DNA of 64,000 nucleotides from Budorcas taxicolor. Taxonomy: Eukaryota > Chordata > Mammalia > Artiodactyla > Bovidae. Below the pieces are notes generated by a model. That model saw only the letters and a program-made list of their open reading frames with translations. It did not search any database and was not told where the DNA came from. The stretch covers positions 45,656,001 to 45,720,000 of the forward strand of contig NC_068926.1 of the NCBI RefSeq assembly GCF_023091745.1, written 5' to 3'. Both the position numbers and the translations under genes were made by a program. Positions within the stretch are counted from its first letter, which is position 1. The number at the start of each line of letters is the position of its first letter. Below, piece after piece: positions 45,861-57,214 of the stretch.

Positions 45861-46208
45861 TCCAGTTCAGTCGCTCAGTTGTGTCTGACTCTTTGCGACC
45901 CCATGAATCACAGCACACCAGGCCTCCCTGTCCATCACCAACTCCCAGAGTTCACTCAGACTCACGTCCATTGAGTCAGAGATGCCATTCAGCCATCTCA
46001 TCCTCTGTCATCCCCTTCTCCTGCCTCCAAACCCTACCAGCATCAGGGTCTTTTCCAGTGAGTCAGCTCCTCGCACGAGGAGGCCAAAATATTGGAGTTT
46101 CAGTTTCAGCATCAGTCTTTCCAAAGAACACCCAGGGCTGATCTCCTTTAGAATGGACTGGTTGGATCTCCTAGCAGTCCAAAGGACTCTCAGGAGTCTT
46201 CTCCAACA

Positions 46209-47456
46209 CTACAGTTCAAAAGCATCAATTCTTTGGCGCTCAGCCTTCTTCACAGTCCAACTCTCACATCCATACATGACCACAGGAAAAACCATGGCCT
46301 TGACTAGACGGACCTTTGTAGGCAAAGCAATGTCTCTGCTTTTCAATATATTGTCTAGGTTGGCAATAACTTTCCTTGCAAGGAGCAAGTGTCTTTTAAT
46401 TTCATGGCTACAATCACCATCTGCAGTGATTTTGGAGCCCAAAAAAATATAGTCTGACACTGTTTCCAGTGTTTCCCCATCTATTTCCAAAGAAGTGATG
46501 GGACCAGATGCCATGATCTTCATTTTCTGAATGTTGAGCTTTAAGCTAACTTTTTCACTTTCCGCTTTCACTTTCACCAAGAGACTTTTTAGTTCCTCTT
46601 CACTTTCTGTCAGAAGGGTGGTGTCATCTGCATATCTGAGGTTATTGATATTCCTCCCAGCAATCTTGATTCCAGCTTGTGCTTCTTCCAGCCCAGCGTT
46701 TCTCATGATGTACTCTGCATAGAAGTTACATAAGCAGGGTGACAATATACAGCCTTGGCGTACTCCTTTTCCTATTTGGAACCAGTCTGTTGTTCCATGT
46801 CCAGTTCTAACTGTTGCTTCCTAACCTGCATATAGGTTTCTCAAGAGGCAGGTCAGGTAGTCTGGGATTCCCATCTCTTTCAGAATTTTCCACAGTTTCT
46901 TGTGATCCACACAGTCAAAGGCTTTGGCATAGTCAATAAAGCAGAAATAGAAGTTTTTCTGGAACTCTCTTGCTTTTTCAATGATCCAGCGGATGTTGTC
47001 AATTTGATCTCTGGTTCCTCTGCCTTTTCTAAAACCAGCTTGAACATCTGGAAGTTCATGGTTCATGTATTGCTGAAGCCTGGCTTGGAGAATTTTGAGC
47101 GTTACTTTATTAGTGTGTGAGCTGAGTGCAATTGTGTGGTAGTTTGAGAATTCTTTGGCATTGTCTTTCTTTGGGATTGGAATGAAAACTGTCCTTTTCC
47201 AGTCCTGTGGCCACTGCTGAGTTTTCCAAATGTGCTGGCATATTGAGTGCAGCACTTTGACAGCATCATCTTTCAGGATTTGAAAGAGCTCAACTAGAAT
47301 TCCATCACCTCCACTAGCTTTGTTCATAGTGATGCTTTCTAAGGCCCACTTGACTTCACATTCCAGAATGTCTGGCTCTAGGTGAGTGATCACATCATCA
47401 TGTTTATCTAGGTCGTGAAGATCTTTTTTGTACAGTTCTCTGTGTATTCTTGCCAT
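46209..47456 (-). pseudogene. BovB reverse transcriptase, one frame with a single internal nonsense codon
   Basis: Pieces 46821-47456 and 46209-46745 are in the same frame. The upstream piece has NKASGGDGI and motif A FIDYAKAFD. The downstream piece has motif C YADD at residues 38-41 of its own count and SKITADGDCSHEIKR. A TAG at 46821-46823 replaces a glutamine codon of the family, and the frame then ends at another TAG where a tryptophan codon is normal. The catalytic aspartates are present, so decay is by point nonsense rather than loss of the active site. Confidence 0.94.
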
Positions 47457-47764
47457 CTCTTCTTAATATCTTCTGCTTCTGTTAGGTCCATAACATTTCT
47501 GTCCTTTATTGAGCCCGCCTGTGTATGAATTGTTCCCTTGGTATCTCTAATTTTCTTGAAGAGATCTCTAGTCTTTCCCATTCTGTTCTTTCCCTCTATT
47601 TCTTTGCATTGATTGCTGAAGAAGGCTTTCTTATCTCTCCTTGCTATTCTTTGGAACTCTGCATTCAGATGCTTATATCTTTCCTTTCCTCCTTTGCTTT
47701 TCACTTCTCTTCTTTTCTCAGCTATTTGTAAGGCCTCCCCAGACAGCCATTTCACTTTTTGCAC
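47408..47764 (-). pseudogene. BovB linker between endonuclease and polymerase
   Basis: 118 residues rich in Lys/Arg/Glu (RREVKSKGGKERYKHLNAEF, GKTRDLFKKIRDTKGTIHTQ). A frameshift near 47430 separates it from the polymerase frame. Confidence 0.9.
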
Positions 47765-48432
47765 TTCTTTTCCATGGGGATGGTCTTGATCCCTGTCTCC
47801 TGTACAATATCATGAACCTCTGTCCATAGTTCATCAGGCACTTTGTCTATCAGATCTAGTCCCTTAAATCTATTTCTCACTTCCACTGTATAATCATAAG
47901 GGATTTGATTTAAGTCATATCTGAATGGTCTAGTGGTTTTCCCTACTTTCTTCAATTTAAATCTGAATATGGCAATAAGGGGTTCATGATCTGAGCCACA
48001 GTCAGCTCCCAGTCTTGTTTTTGCTGACTGTATAGAGCTTCTCCATCTTTGGCTGCAAAGAATAGAATCAATCTGATTTCGGTGTTGACCATCTGGTGAT
48101 GTCCATGTGTAGAGTCTTCTCTTGTGTTGTTGGAAGAGGGTGTTTGCTATGACCAGTGCATTCTCCTGGCAAAACTCTATTAGTCTTTGCCCTGCTTCAT
48201 TCCGTACTCCAAGGCCAAATTTGCGTGTTATTCCAGGTGTTTCTTGACTTCCTACTTTTGCATTCCAGTCCCCTATAGTGAAAAGGACATCTTTTTTGGG
48301 TTTTAGTTCTACAAGGTCTTGTAGGTCTTCATAGAACCATTCAACTTCAGCTTCTTCAGCATTACTGGTCCGGGCATAGGCTTGGATTATCGTGATATTG
48401 AATGGTTTGCCTTGGAAATGAACAGAGATCAT
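47752..48432 (-). pseudogene. BovB AP-like endonuclease domain
   Basis: 226 residues. Endonuclease landmarks in order: GDWNAKVG (54-61), RNQIDSIL (118-125) and GSDHEPLI (146-153), with the catalytic Asp/His pair of the SDH motif kept. This domain nicks target DNA to start reverse transcription. Its N-terminal part lies in the neighbouring frame (48429-48656), so one frameshift splits the domain. Confidence 0.94.
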
Positions 48433-48656
48433 TCTGTCATTTTTGAGATTGTATCCAAGTACTGCATTTTGGACTCTTTTGTGACCATGATGGCTACTTC
48501 ATTTCTTCTAAGGGATTCCTGCCCACAGTAGTAGATATAATGGCCATCAGAGTTAAATTCACCCAATCCAGTCCATTTTAGTTTGCTGATTCCTAGAATG
48601 TTGACATTCACTCTTGCCGTCTCCTGTTTGACCACTTCCAATTTGCCTTGATTCAT
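48429..48656 (-). pseudogene. BovB endonuclease N-terminal part
   Basis: 75 residues with VNVNILGISKLKWTGLGEF and DGHYIYYCGQE. The family has a Glu in the 'ISE' position where this copy reads ISK, so a metal-binding glutamate appears to be lost (G-to-A type change). Confidence 0.85.
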
Positions 48657-48729
48657 GGACCTAACATTCCAGGTTCTTATGCAATATTACTCTTTATAGC
48701 ATCGGACCTTGCTTCTATCACCAGTCATA

Positions 48730-49065
48730 AAAGGTATACATAGGCTAAAAGTGAAGGGATGAAAAAAGATATTCCATTAAGTGAAACCCAAATGAGAACC
48801 AAAGTAGCCATAGTTATATCAGACAAAATAGACTTTAAGTAAAAAATGGAAACAAGAGACAAAGAAAGTTATTACATAAGGATAAAGGGGTCAATTCTAC
48901 AAGAAGATATAACATTTGGAAGTATACACATGCATTCAACACCAGAGCACCGAAATATATTTAGCAAATATTAACCAAAACTCATGGAATGCTGAAAATG
49001 TAGTTCTGAGAGGGAAGTTTCAGCAATAAATGCATACATTCATAAAATAGAGGCAGGAGTGTTTC
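48730..49065 (+). mobile_element. LINE-1 continuation after the BovB insertion
   Basis: Sense L1 ORF2 (CTAAAAGTGAAGGGATGAAA) that follows on from 44359-45860. It stops where a new L1 begins at 49066. Confidence 0.8.
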
Positions 49066-49967
49066 AAGATGGTGGTGTCAGAAGACCCTGAACTCACCTC
49101 ACAGATGCAACAAACCTACAAAAAATTTCCTCTGAAAAATACCTGAAAGCTATCTACAGCAGGAGATAACAGGACAGCATCAGAGTGGGCAGAAGATGAA
49201 GAAACATGACATCATTCCGAAAGACACGTGCCCCATCCTAGGACAGTGATCCACAATCAAGAAGAGTCTCCAAAATATAGAAATTTTCCCTAAGGAGTGA
49301 GGGGTTTGTGCTCCAATGAGACACCATAAACCTTAGACCCTGCACAAAAAAGACAAATTTCTAAAGCTGTCTAGCTTTGAAAACCAGTGGGGATTATGTC
49401 CAGGAAAACCACAGGGAATGGAGAATTTACTCTTAAGGGTCTTATGCACAGATTCATTTGCCCCAGGAGCCAGTAAAAACACACCCATTTGAAGAGCACC
49501 TAGACAATTCATGCAGGAGATGCATTGATTACTCTTAAGCATATACTGGGGAAGCAGGAAACTATTGGGACTTCATCTGGGGACAGAGACACTGGTGGGT
49601 GCCATTTTTTGTGATCTCCATCTATCCTGCTAATATAGGCATGACAGGTGTCATTTTGGAACATTCCTTCTAATCTACTAGCCTGGTTGATGTGCCAGCT
49701 TGAAGCCCTTTCCACTCACATTGCAGCTGTGCATCACAGCTAGACTGGGTGAGAACTTCATCCACCCCTCTGCAGCAGCAGGCAGGCATGTGCAGCCCAC
49801 ACAGAGGACAGGCCTTGAATGCCTAGCTGTGGTAGCCAGGGAGGACCGTGTTTCTGGGATCCAGAAGACATCTCCCACACAAGGCCACTCCTTCAAGACT
49901 GGGGGTGGTAGCTAATTTGCCTAATACATTTAAAAAAAAAGAGTCAAGCAAAACAAGGAGACTGAGC

Positions 49968-50096
49968 AATATGTTACAAATGAAAGAACAAGATAATACC
50001 TCAGAAAAAGATCTTAATGAAATGGAGATAATCAATTTACCTGACAAGGAATTGAAAGTAATGGTCCTAAGGATGCTCACTGAACATGAAAAATGA
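49968..50096 (+). pseudogene. L1 ORF1 N-terminal remnant
   Basis: The end of frame 49848-50096 reads LQMKEQDNTSEKDLNEMEII followed by NLPDKELKVMVLRMLTEHEK, the standard start of the ORF1 coiled coil. The residues before it are L1 5' UTR. The LTR at 50330 then cuts ORF1. Confidence 0.82.
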
Positions 50097-50401
50097 ATGA
50101 ACGCAGAAGAGCTTCAACAAAGAGATAAGAAAATAAAAGGAAGTACCAAATAGAAATCACAGAGCTGAAGAATACAATAACAGAACTTAAAAATGAGATA
50201 GAGAGGCGTCAACAGCAGGCTAGATGAAGCAGAGAAAGGGTCAGCGAGTGGGAAGGCAAAGCAATGGAGCCCACCCAGACAGAGCAGCAAAGAGAAAAAT
50301 AAAATAAAAGTGAGGATAATATAAGGGACTGTTATGCCCAAGTCGCGAAATCTCCCAGTGACCACCAGGGAGCTGATATCCGATGCAAAAGCAAGAGAGT
50401 T

Positions 50402-50407
50402 TTTATT
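50402..50407 (-). terminator. LTR polyadenylation signal (antisense)
   Basis: TTTATT on the plus strand in GAGTTTTTATTACC is AATAAA on the LTR strand, about 85 bases downstream of the TATA box in LTR orientation. Confidence 0.7.
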
Positions 50408-50481
50408 ACCAAACTTGAGCTGGGGCTCCCACTGTTACAGACTCAGCGGCTATAGGGAGGAGGCCCGGGTTTTGGATTACA

Positions 50482-50496
50482 TTGCTTATATAAGGA
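50482..50496 (-). promoter_or_regulatory. LTR TATA box (antisense)
   Basis: GCTTATATAAGGAG on the plus strand, reading TTATATAAGC on the LTR strand: a good TATA box upstream of the polyadenylation signal. Confidence 0.7.
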
Positions 50497-51325
50497 GTGT
50501 TCATGAAAAAAATAATTTCTAGGTAGGGGGACGTCTGATTGGTCACTTTCTTTCTAAGGGTTGTGTGTTGGTTTTTGACTGGTCCCTTTTACCTAGGTAG
50601 ACCACAAGTTCCTGAGCGTTAAGTCAGGAGATTCAGGTCTGGGGTCCGATTGGCTCATGGGTGGTGGGGTGAGGTCAGGGGATTTCCAAAGGCTCTTTTC
50701 CCGGAACCTTACAAAATGGAGTTTTCTGTTAACAAAATGGAGTAGCTTAGATTCTTCAGGACTTTCGGGACAACAACAAATTTTATTACAAGGGTTCCAG
50801 AAGGAGGAGAGAGAGAAGAGGGGCCAGAATACTTTTTTTGAAAAAATAATGACTGAAAATATTCCTAATCTGAGGAAGGAAGCAGATAACTAAGTTCAGG
50901 AAGTCCGAAAAAGTTCCGAATAAGATGAATCCGAAGAAATCCACACTGAGACCAGCTGTACTTTAAATGGTAAAAGTTAAAGAGAGAGTCATAAAAACAG
51001 CAAGAGGAAAAAAATTATGTGCAAAAGAAAAAGCACAATGCTATCAGCATATTTTTCAGCAGAAACCTTGCAGGTCAAAAAGGAGTGGCAGGACACCTTC
51101 AAAGTTGAAAGGAAAAAACTTCCAAACAAGAATTCTCTAACCAGTAAGGTTATCATTCAGAATTGAAGGAGGGATTAAGAGTTTTCCAGATAAGTAAAAC
51201 TTAAGGAGTTTATCACTACCAGACTGGATTTACAAGAAATGTTAGAGGGACTTCTTTAAGCTGAACAGAAATGACACTATTTGGTAACAAGAAAACATAC
51301 CAAAGTACAACTCTCACTGGAAAAG

Positions 51326-51329
51326 GTAA

Positions 51330-51364
<35 letters not shown>

Positions 51365-51402
51365 TATATATGTAAATATGTATATATATATATATATAGT
51401 AA
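51326..51402. repeat. (TA)n / (CA)n microsatellite
   Basis: AT dinucleotides from 51328 to about 51353, then CACACACACA, then ATATATATGTAAATATGTAT and a second (TA)n run. It lies in L1 between ORF1 and ORF2 and is probably polymorphic in length. Confidence 0.93.
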
Positions 51403-52677
51403 AGGCAAAGGACCAATCACTCATAAACAAGCATAAATGTTAAAAGACAAAATTGTAACATTAACTACAATAATTATTTAAAGAAGGCATAAAATTAAAA
51501 GATGCAAATATAAAACATGTAAAACATTGAAAATATAAAATATGGGGAGGTTTAAAATGTAATTTCTAGTTTGTGTTCAAATTTAAGCTGTCATCAACTT
51601 AAAACTTCAAACACTGAGAGGGAGATTTATATGAACCTCATGGTAACCACAAAGAAAAACTGATACTGAATATAGAAAAGAAAATGAGAAAGGAATCTAA
51701 ACATAACATTAAAGAAAGCCATTAAACTGAATGGAAAGAGACAAAGAGAAGAATTAAAAAAAAAAAACCAGAGAGGAACTGTTATAGGAAAACAGAAAAC
51801 AACAGAATGGCAGTAAGTATACACCTATTAATAATCACTTTAGATGTAAATGGACTAAGTTATCCAACCAAAAAACAGAGTGGCTTAACAGGTTCAAAAC
51901 CAAGACCCATCTATACATGGTGTACAAAAGACTCACTTCAGTGAAACAGATAGACTGAAAGTGAAGAGATGGAGAAAAATATTCCAAACAAATTGAACCG
52001 AAAAGACAACTGGTGTAGCAATCCTCATATCAGACTAAGCAGACTTTAAAGCAGACTGTAATAGAAGGCAAAGAAGGACACTGCATAAAGGATAAAAGGG
52101 TCAATTAGGCAAGAAGATATAGATATACATATGCACTCAACATCAGAGCATTAAAATATACAAAGCAAATGTTAACAGATCTAAAGGGAGAAACTGACAG
52201 CAGTGCAGTAGTAGCAGAGGGCTTTAATATTCATATCAATGGACAGATTATCCAGACAGAAAATCAATAAACACTGGCCTGAGATAACATATTAGGCCAG
52301 GTAGACTGAATAGCTATATGTAGAACATTTTATCTAAAAGCAGAGCATACATTCTACTCTACCGTACATGGAACATTCTCCAGGATAGATCACATTAGGC
52401 CACAGAACAAGTCTCAATTAATTTAAGAAGATTACAATCATATTAGGTATCTTTTCTGACTACATTGTTATGGCAAGCAGGAACATATGTTCCCATATGA
52501 AGAAGAAAACTGGAAAAAACAACAAAAAAAATGGAGATTGAAGATGTTACCGAACAAGAAATGGGTCATCAAAGAAATCAAAGAAGAAATAAAAAAAATA
52601 CTGAGAGACAAATGAAAACAGAAACACAACACGCCAAAATCTATGGGATGTACCAAAAGCAATTCTAAGCGGAAAGC

Positions 52678-52870
52678 GAAGGGGAAAGTTGCTCAATCAT
52701 GTCCAACTCTTTGTGAGCCCATGAACTAAACAGTCCATCGAATTCTCCAGGTCAAATACTGGAGTGGCCAGCCTTTCCCTTCTCCAGGGGATCTTCCCAA
52801 CCCTGGGATCGAACTGGGGTCTCCTGCATTGCAGGCAGATTCTTTACCAACTGAACTCTCTGTGAAGCCC
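52678..52870 (-). mobile_element. Bov-tA SINE nested in L1 ORF2
   Basis: Antisense copy from AAAGTTGCTCAATCATGTCC through GGGATCGAACTGG to CTCTCTGTGAAGCCC. L1 ORF2 sequence continues on both sides. The SINE lacks part of its 3' end. Confidence 0.9.
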
Positions 52871-53622
52871 AACTTGACATCCAAAGGATTGAGAAAAAGA
52901 ACAAAGACCAAAGTTAGTAGAAGGAAAGGAAAAAAAAAAATCAGAGTGGAAAATAAATGAAATAGAGAATAGAAAATCAATTAAAAAGATCAATGAAACT
53001 AAGAGCTGGTTCTTTGAAAAGATTAACAAAATTGATAAAGTTTTAGCTAGACTAAGACAGAGACAGTTCAAATAAATAATATCAGAAATGAAAGAGAAGT
53101 GTGTCTGATACCACAGACAAAGGATCATAAGCGACTACTATGAACAACTATAAGACAATTAATTGGACAACGTAGAAGAAATGGAAATTTTTAGAAACAT
53201 CTACATTCTAAGACTGAACCATGAGGAAATAGAAAATAAGAACAGACTTATAACTTGTAAGGGTATTGAACCAAGGATCAAAACCTTTTCAATACACAAA
53301 AGCCTGGGGCCAGATGGCCCACTGATGAATTCTGTGAATCATTTAAAGAATAGCTAAGGTTGATCTTTCTCAAATTCTTCCAAAAAATCAGAGGGAGGGG
53401 GGGACACTCCAAAATCATTTTATGAGGCCAGCATTACCCTGATACCAGAACTAGAAAAGAACACAAGAAGAAAACTACAGGCTAATATCCCTGATTAATT
53501 TAGATGCAAAATTCTCAATTAAATGGTAGCAAACTGGATTCAACATTGCATTTCACCAAAATCAAGTGGGGTTTATCCTTGGGATGCAAGAATGGATCCA
53601 TACCTGCAAATCAATCACCATG

Positions 53623-53798
53623 ATAGAATGAAAAATAAAAATCATATGATCATCTCAGGTAGATTCAGAAAGAGCATTTGAAAAAAATACGACATTCTTT
53701 GTTGAAGACTTTTTATCATGAAAGGATGTTGTATTTTTTTCAAATGCTCTTTCTGAATCTACCTGAGACGATCATATGATTTTTATTTTTCATTCTAT
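53623..53798. repeat. Fold-back (73-bp inverted repeat) in L1 ORF2
   Basis: Left arm 53623-53695 and right arm 53726-53798 are reverse complements with two mismatches. The spacer is 30 bases (53696-53725) and is itself the reverse complement of the L1 sequence that should follow the left arm. The right arm passes directly into a short sense ruminant L1 3' end. Confidence 0.95.
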
Positions 53799-53850
53799 GT
53801 ATATGTATGGCAAAACCAATACAATATTATAAAGTAAAATAAAAAAAGAA
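53799..53850 (+). mobile_element. Very short L1_BT-type 3' end next to the fold-back
   Basis: GTATGGCAAAACCAATACAA, then ATATTATAAAGTAAAAT and an A-rich tail: the sense 3' terminus of ruminant L1, only about 50 bp. After it the older L1 ORF2 resumes (GGAACATACCTCAACAAAAT) with about 35-40 bp of the expected L1 sequence missing. Confidence 0.85.
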
Positions 53851-54800
53851 GGAACATACCTCAACAAAATAAAGGCTATATAAAACATGCTCACATCTAA
53901 CACCATACTCAAATAAAAGGTTGAGGATTTTTCCTTTGATATAAGAAACAAGACAAGAATGCCCACTTTCAGCACTCCTATTCAACACAATACTAGAAGT
54001 CCCAGCCAGAGGAATCAGGCAAGGTAAAGGAGTAAGTCATCCAAATCAGAAAGGAAGAAATAAAATTATTTTTATTGTGGGTGGGTGATATGATCTTATA
54101 TAGAGACCCAATCAAAAAATTGTTAGGACTAATCAACAGATACAGTGAAATCTTAAGGTACATGATCAGCATGCAGAAAACAGTTGCCTTTCTATACACA
54201 AACGATGAAACATCTGAAAAAGAAAAAATGCATTCACAGTAACATCAAAAGCAATTAAATAGTTAGGAATAAATTTAAAGAAGGAGGTGAAAGCTATACG
54301 CTGAAAACTATAAGAGCTTAATGAAAGATGTTGAAGAATACTCAAATGGAGAAATATCCCATATTTGTGGATCAGAACTAATACATTTAAGATGACCACA
54401 GAAAAAGACAAATACTATATGATTTCACTTATATGGGGAATATAAAGAAAGCAAACTCAGAAACACAGAGGAATGGTGGCTTTTCAGGGGCTGTGGGGGT
54501 GAGGGAGATGTTGGTCAAAGGGCACAAACTCCCAGTTGTAAGATGTAAGATTACTTCTGGGGATCCAATATATAGCATGGTGACAACAGCTAATACGGAA
54601 TCACATACTTGAAAATTGCTGTGAGAATAGATATGAAATACTCTCATCTCAAAGAAAAAGATAATTTTGTGAGGTTATGGAGGTGCTAACTAACCTAATT
54701 GTGTTTATCATTTTGCAATAAATACTTGTATCAAATTATCACTCTACAACTTAAACTTACACAATGTCTTATGTTGATTACACCTAATAAATCTAGGAGT

Positions 54801-56806
54801 GGAAAAGAAAATCAGATGTATTTCCCTTAAGAAATTAATATTCATTGAAAATCTAATAATATGGACTTATGATTGCATTTGAGGAGAAATTAAAGGAATG
54901 AATAATCCATCTTTAAATGTGTTTTCTTTAAGCAGAAATACCTCCAGGAAGATTTCATGCTTCCTACTGAATTATTTAAGTTAACTTTACCCAGTTGTTA
55001 GAAAATATTCTTAATTTTAACAGTTCTAGCACCCTCTTTATTAATATTACATTTTTAATTCAAAACACACTAATTTATTATTGTGTTGAAAGTTCAGTAA
55101 ACTCTAGGCAAATCATTCTTTTTAGGCAACTTTTGAATAATTGAGCAAAGTTCCGACATAAATCACCACTTCTGACTGAGGGCAGAATCACAACCACTGA
55201 GTTACCAACTGGAGGGGTCCGTGGATCTCCAAGTGGGCCCGGTTTGGTTGGTGGTCTCTGTGGGTTCATGCTCTTGGATCACCTGAGGATTTCTACTGAA
55301 GTACCAGTAGAGGGTGTTCGGAGCTGAACCTGGGTTTCTAGTGGGGTCAGAGCAGCTACCCTAGGTTTTGTCTGCAAACTGCAAGTCCGCTGCCTCTCCA
55401 AGGCAGTGCACCCCCTGGAGAGCGAGCATGAAGCTCAAGAGTACCTTGAGCGCCCAGGTCACTGCTACCTGGGGATCCATCAGGTGCTCCAGGGTGATCT
55501 GGGAGCCTCACTTGAGACAGAACCCCTCCCCCAGGCTCCCTGAGGCCTGCCCCCAACCCCTTGATGGAACTAATCACAAGCAGGAGAAGATCTGGCCTGG
55601 TCACCTGAGCCCATAGTTCATCCCACCTTCTGTGCCCTGTGCTGACGTCACTGTGACCAGCAGAGATTGGGTTCCGGGGTCACTTCCTGTGGGAATCCTG
55701 GGCATTCAGCAGTTTCTCCTGGGTGGATAGATCATGGGAGGAAGAGCCTGTTCCCACCTGAACCTGCTTGACCTAGATCCCACCTCCTCCCAGGTCCTGT
55801 CCTGATGGAGGGTGACGCTGGGGGACCACCTCATAGATACGGTTCCCTGGGCTTCCTCCTCTGACCCGCAAGTGAACACAGAGGAACAGGGGGCTCAGAG
55901 TTGACGTGGGTCCTGAATCGGAAACAAACCCTGTGCCTGACAACCAGTCCACGTACAGCACCCAGTGTGGATGCTGCTCCCTACTTGAGTTTGACTTCAA
56001 AGCAAGACCACCTGCCGACTGTTCAGGGAGGGGAGACTCACTCCGTGCGTCCTTAGTGGTCACAGTGGGAAGACCCCTCCTGCAGGAGGACACTGTGGTC
56101 TGGGACCAGACTTCTCCGAGTGCCACCTCCTCCCGGGGCTTCCTGACGGGGTTGTCAGTGCCCGGGACTCATCTCCACAGGCTGGACGCTCAGTGTCCCC
56201 AGGACTAGGGCTCTTGTCTTGTAGCCCTGGTGCTGGGAGAGGGGGAAGGGAGCACTGACCTCCCTGTTTGTTAAATGTCCCCAACACACATGGTGGGAGA
56301 ATCTGCCTGGAGCCGGAGCTGTTCTGAGCAACAGGTTAGAGACCTTGCCCTCCTGGAGCTCTGTCTGAACAGAGTTGGGTCCAAGGTCAGTCCCAGGCCT
56401 GAGCTCTCAGACCCCAGGAATTAGGACTCTCAGACCTAGGAGCAGCTGCAGAGGCAAGAGGGTCCTCAGGCCCCACCCCAGAGCCCGAGTCAGACTACAG
56501 GGAGAAGCCAAACCCTGAAATGCTAAAGCTTCTCAGGTGCCATTTCCAACATTGATCATCAGCGAGCATGAAAGAGAGGAACCCTGTCAGGTCTGACTTC
56601 TCCCCAAAACTGAGCTGTGGTTCAATCACCCCATCTCTGCTTGAACCCTCCCAGTGATGGGGAGCTCACCACCTGTGATGCAGCCCCTTCATGGGATTGT
56701 GAGACTTCCTATGACCCATGTGAGGCCCAGGCCAGCCACCCTCAGCCCTTACCCCAGCCCAGCTCTGCAGACAGCTCTGACACATCCTCCACCCACATCA
56801 GTGTTT
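54801..56806. other. Unrecognised block, GC-rich from about 55.2 kb
   Basis: Two kb with no recognised ruminant repeat. 54801-55190 is AT-rich. 55190-56800 is GC-rich with purine-poor clusters such as CCCCTCCCCCAGGCTCCCTG. Overlapping frames occur on both strands (for example 55906-56208 plus and 55773-56126 minus) with no domain. Old intron or decayed gene-flank sequence is possible. I recognise no exon. Confidence 0.4.
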
Positions 56807-56940
56807 ACACACAAGGTGAACAGAGGACAACACAAGTCGTTATAGACAAAGCAAGGGAAGCAGGGAGATGTCCAGGGTCATTGTGCACACATCAAGGGGA
56901 TGAGAAAGTTATTCCAAATCAGTGTAGACACTGTAGGTGA
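56807..56940 (-). repeat. Tandem array, distal flipped block, first units
   Basis: Three to four units: GAAGCAGGGAGATGTCCAGG and CAAATCAGTGTAGACACTGT. Orientation as in the inverted arm. Confidence 0.8.
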
Positions 56941-57214
56941 TTTAAAATTCTGAATTACACAGAAATCTTTATTGAAATGTGTCGCTCAGTAATGTGTTAG
57001 CACACATACAATATGCCCACATATATCTGTATACTCTTTGACACAGCTCATGGATTGCCACCATTAGTTTAACCAATAAATTAAAACTATAAAAAGGTGT
57101 GTTTGGGGGGGCAAGGGGGATGGGGGGTGGAACTAAGGACAAAGTTTTCATGTTTCGTCTGGTAAGAAATTGCAAATTTCTCAGAATTTCCCTGGGGAAA
57201 ACCTGTGACCAGAG
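56941..57214. other. Unrecognised insert in the distal array
   Basis: About 270 bp between array units, starting TTTAAAATTCTGAATTACAC and containing a G-run (GGGGGGGCAAGGGGGATGGG at about 57107). It resembles no element I know. Confidence 0.4.

Larger units (their letters stand above)
45861..48729 (-). mobile_element. BovB LINE, nearly full length, antisense
   Basis: About 2.87 kb, against about 3.2 kb for complete BovB. It runs from the 3' end (CAGTTCAGTCGCTCAGTTGT) through reverse transcriptase and AP-type endonuclease to near the 5' end (CAGCATCGGACC-like sequence at 48700). It is the only copy here with the endonuclease. It lies inside L1 ORF2, and L1 resumes at 48730. AAGGGTATCA on the left and AAAGGTATACA on the right may be a worn target duplication. 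Confidence 0.96.
50330..50758 (-). mobile_element. Solo LTR (ERV1-like), antisense, exact GGAC target duplication
   Basis: 429 bp with TG at 50330 and CA at 50758, flanked by GGAC (50326-50329 and 50759-50762). L1 ORF1 sequence on the two sides joins cleanly once one GGAC is removed. On the minus strand it has a TATATAAG promoter (in CTTATATAAGGA at about 50487), an AATAAA polyadenylation signal (about 50402-50407) and U3 phrases such as CTCCATTTTGTTAACAG. A 4-bp duplication and the overall layout fit a class I (gamma-like) LTR left after recombination between two LTRs. No viral genes remain. Confidence 0.93.
49066..54800 (+). mobile_element. Nearly full-length old LINE-1, sense, with nested insertions
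   Basis: Starts with an L1 5' end (GTTTCAAGATGGTGGTGTCA), followed by a 5' UTR to about 49940, ORF1 (49940-51250), ORF2 (about 51800-54420) and a 3' UTR ending near CACCTAATAAATCTAGG (54782). With its nested LTR, (TA)n, SINE and fold-back it spans 5.7 kb, about 4.9 kb of L1 proper. All frames are broken. Confidence 0.85.
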
